Below, in pieces: positions 61,691-64,000 of a DNA stretch of 64,000 nucleotides (position 1 is its first letter; the number at the start of each line of letters is the position of its first letter). This DNA is from Ficedula albicollis (taxonomy: Eukaryota; Chordata; Aves; Passeriformes; Muscicapidae). The position numbers and the translations under genes were made by a program. The stretch is from positions 4,419,037-4,483,036 of the forward strand of contig NC_021686.1 in assembly GCF_000247815.1 (NCBI RefSeq), read 5' to 3'. The notes under the pieces are model-generated. The model did no database searches and had not been told where the DNA came from. It saw nothing but the letters and a program-made list of their open reading frames with translations.

Positions 61691-64000
61691 AATGACCCAG
61701 TTTTTATTCTATTTCAGTGCCATATTTTTGTCTGTAGATGCTTGCCACCAGTATGCCAGATAGCTGATAATGCTTTGACAACTCTTACAGCAGTGTTTAT
61801 TCATCTAAATCATACCCTGCTGGCGCAGGCTATTCTATCAGCATGGTGTGCTATTTCATTTATACTACCTATTATATCTGGTCCCAACTGCTCCTTGAAG
61901 GAAATATTTCAAGGAGCTTATTTTGAGACCCTGAGTGCTTCAGAGCTGCAGAAGCAAGGAACCTGGTCCAGCTCCTGCTCCACAGTGAGGAGATCAAAAC
62001 TGACATCCCAAATAGATAACATAATGCTGTGCTGGGGCGGTGAGGCACAGTAATGACTCCTGATCATAGGCATTATTGCTTCTAAGAGGCTTCCTTGCTG
62101 AGAGCCCTGCGTGCCAGCTTTGCAACTGGGCCCCACGTGTGCTCCTTTGCTTATGCTAAGGAATAGCAGGAACACACTGCTCACTTCAGCCCCTCTGCAT
62201 GGCAGTGCCAGCTCTAAAATAGATTCTCCTCCAGGATACACAGAACCTGACACTGTCTCCTACGATGCTGTTTATGGAGTGCCTGTTTGTATTTCGTTGT
62301 TTTGGCTGGGAAGGAGATAAATAACCACTCTTCTTTTCCCTGTGCTGCTGAGTGAACTTGGGCTTTGTCATTGTGTGAGTGGGTTTGTGGTGTGAGGACA
62401 GCAGCCTCACGCTGCCAGACTGCACAGGAGTGTGTCTGGGGCTCTCCTGAGTCTTTGTCATTTAGGTGTCACCTCAGTTTCTTTTACTTTTTGATTCTCA
62501 CAGCAAGAAAAGTTTGAAAATATGATGCTGAAATAGAAGACAGAAAAATTATTATTCTGCTTTTGTGGGGTTTCATAGATATTGTGATTTTAACTTCCCT
62601 CATTTTTGCATGCTTGAACTTGGTGAAATGTTAAAGCTGAAGCTCCTCCACAAAGCCATCAACAAAAAAATACCACCAAGTATAGATAGAGCAATTATAC
62701 TCTGTCATCTTTAGTCATGTTTGCTCAAATAAATTAGCTGAATGCCATTGATCACCCTTCTGAATGTTGTTCACAGGGCACACTAACAGTCCTTAAATCC
62801 CTTCAGCAGGTAATTCCAGCCAGCTCTAAGGCTAATTTGAAGCACAAAATATTGCAGAGGTCTTTCAACCACATTGTCAACCAGAGATAGTCATAATACT
62901 GCAACTTGAAAAGTTTCTTCTAGAAAGCATTACCAATTAATTTCTAATCTGTCAAGTTTAATTGACCAATTAAACAATTTAGGATTTTCTTCCTGCTTGT
63001 CCCTGAAGGAGCTAAGCTGATATTGGTTTTTTACCTTTTCTTGTACTTTGTATTGTCTCTTGGGCTCTTTACTTCTCCATACCAATTATTTTACGTGTTA
63101 CATTATTGACTTTTTCTTCTCTCTGTGCAGTCTAAGTATCCATGGCATGCAAATGCTTTGGCTGTGCTTGACTGTGCTTTGGGTTCATATGTATTGAGAC
63201 AAACCACTGTTGCACATTTTGATGAATACGCTGGGCATAAATTTCAAAGGAGGCCTTGGTATGATGAAATAGCCAATTTCAACTTCTTTTATATTTGACC
63301 TTCTGCATCTTTGCTCCACATTGCAACATGGTAATTAAAATTGATCCTTTTGAGGGAATTTTTTTTGGTGAAAATTAGCTCATTTTCACTACATGCCTGA
63401 GTGTCTGTGTTAGGTTAGCTAAGACCAATGATGTTTTCCATTCTCTTGTGACATAATTGATTGTTAATGGCTTGCAACTCTTATCAGAAGTTGTTGATTT
63501 CTTTCACCAAGTCTTTGTAATTGCAGAATAAACTTGTGTATTGCTTGGAGATGAGAACATGTTTATAACTTCTTGGTTCTCCATCAAAATCCTTACCCCT
63601 GCTGCACCTCTCTGTTGGAGAGGTCAGAGTGCTCAGGTAGCACAGGCAGCTGCAGGACTGACCAAGTTTGCAGTTAAAAGCTTTGGGGATCAGCAGAGAG
63701 GCTTCCTCCCTTCTCCCTGAAATCATGAGCCTGAATTTCTATTCATGTGCCAGTCTGTGCCTGGAGCTAAACTTACTCTCCTGCATGACTACACGTGGGT
63801 CTCAGCTAAGGATGGCTTAGTGGGTGATTACCCCCCAACCCTGAAAATACTTTTTATAATCCTGTTTATACTCTCAAGTTTCCATTCCTCTCCCACAAAT
63901 CTCTCTCTTCAGCTTTCCCACACAGCCAGTCACCCACAGAATTGCTTTAATTAAACGTTACTCATGTGTGGGCTTGCTTACCACTTCTCCCTGCTTAATT

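Noticed and set aside
61374..62253. Cysteine-rich open frames of 111-155 codons
   Set aside because: Overlapping frames on both strands without recognisable domains; treated as chance in a GC-richer block.

Overview
The window looks like vertebrate, most likely avian (songbird-type), nuclear DNA. It is AT-rich with sparse, intron-like sequence. It has no bacterial-style gene packing, it carries two degraded CR1-family LINE fragments (the dominant retroposon of birds), and it holds one clear vertebrate coding exon. I infer 'bird' from the CR1 copies; the species cannot be named from this sequence alone.

The only protein-coding feature I can support is one internal exon of RBFOX1 (A2BP1/FOX-1, a neuronal splicing regulator) on the + strand at 55812-56054. 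It encodes 81 codons of the N-terminal region upstream of the RRM, with a good polypyrimidine tract and AG acceptor before it and a GTAAGT donor after it. Everything before 55812 is then the preceding RBFOX1 intron (over 55 kb inside the window), and everything after 56054 is the next intron (about 8 kb inside the window). RBFOX1 is known for extremely long introns, which fits. I saw no other exon, tRNA, rRNA, CRISPR array or intact mobile element. All other long open frames lack family resemblance and splice context, or are created by homopolymers.

Layout: 1-24.2 kb is AT-rich intron with several two-copy tandem duplications, an AT/TG microsatellite near 21.2 kb and homopolymer T tracts. 24.2-30 kb is the strangest part. 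It has three runs of pure C (292, 1120 and 51 bases). The first two lie exactly inside tandem-repeat sequence (a 271-bp duplication and a 41/42-bp minisatellite), and the third lies between two T tracts. These runs are most simply read as assembly or consensus failures over repeat arrays, though a true C-tract cannot be excluded from sequence alone. 30-55.8 kb is intron with a sense CR1 fragment (about 39.2-39.7 kb), a 237-bp tandem duplication (41.3-41.8 kb), an antisense CR1 fragment (48.3-49.3 kb) with its own internal duplication, a short CpG-dense GC-rich patch (51.4-51.65 kb) and several blocks that look like possible conserved regulatory elements. 55.8-56.05 kb is the RBFOX1 exon. 56.05-64 kb is ordinary intron.

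I did not find a convincing new biological system. The items most worth checking are the poly-C runs inside tandem repeats, the high number of near-identical two-copy tandem duplications, and the possible intronic regulatory elements around the RBFOX1 exon.
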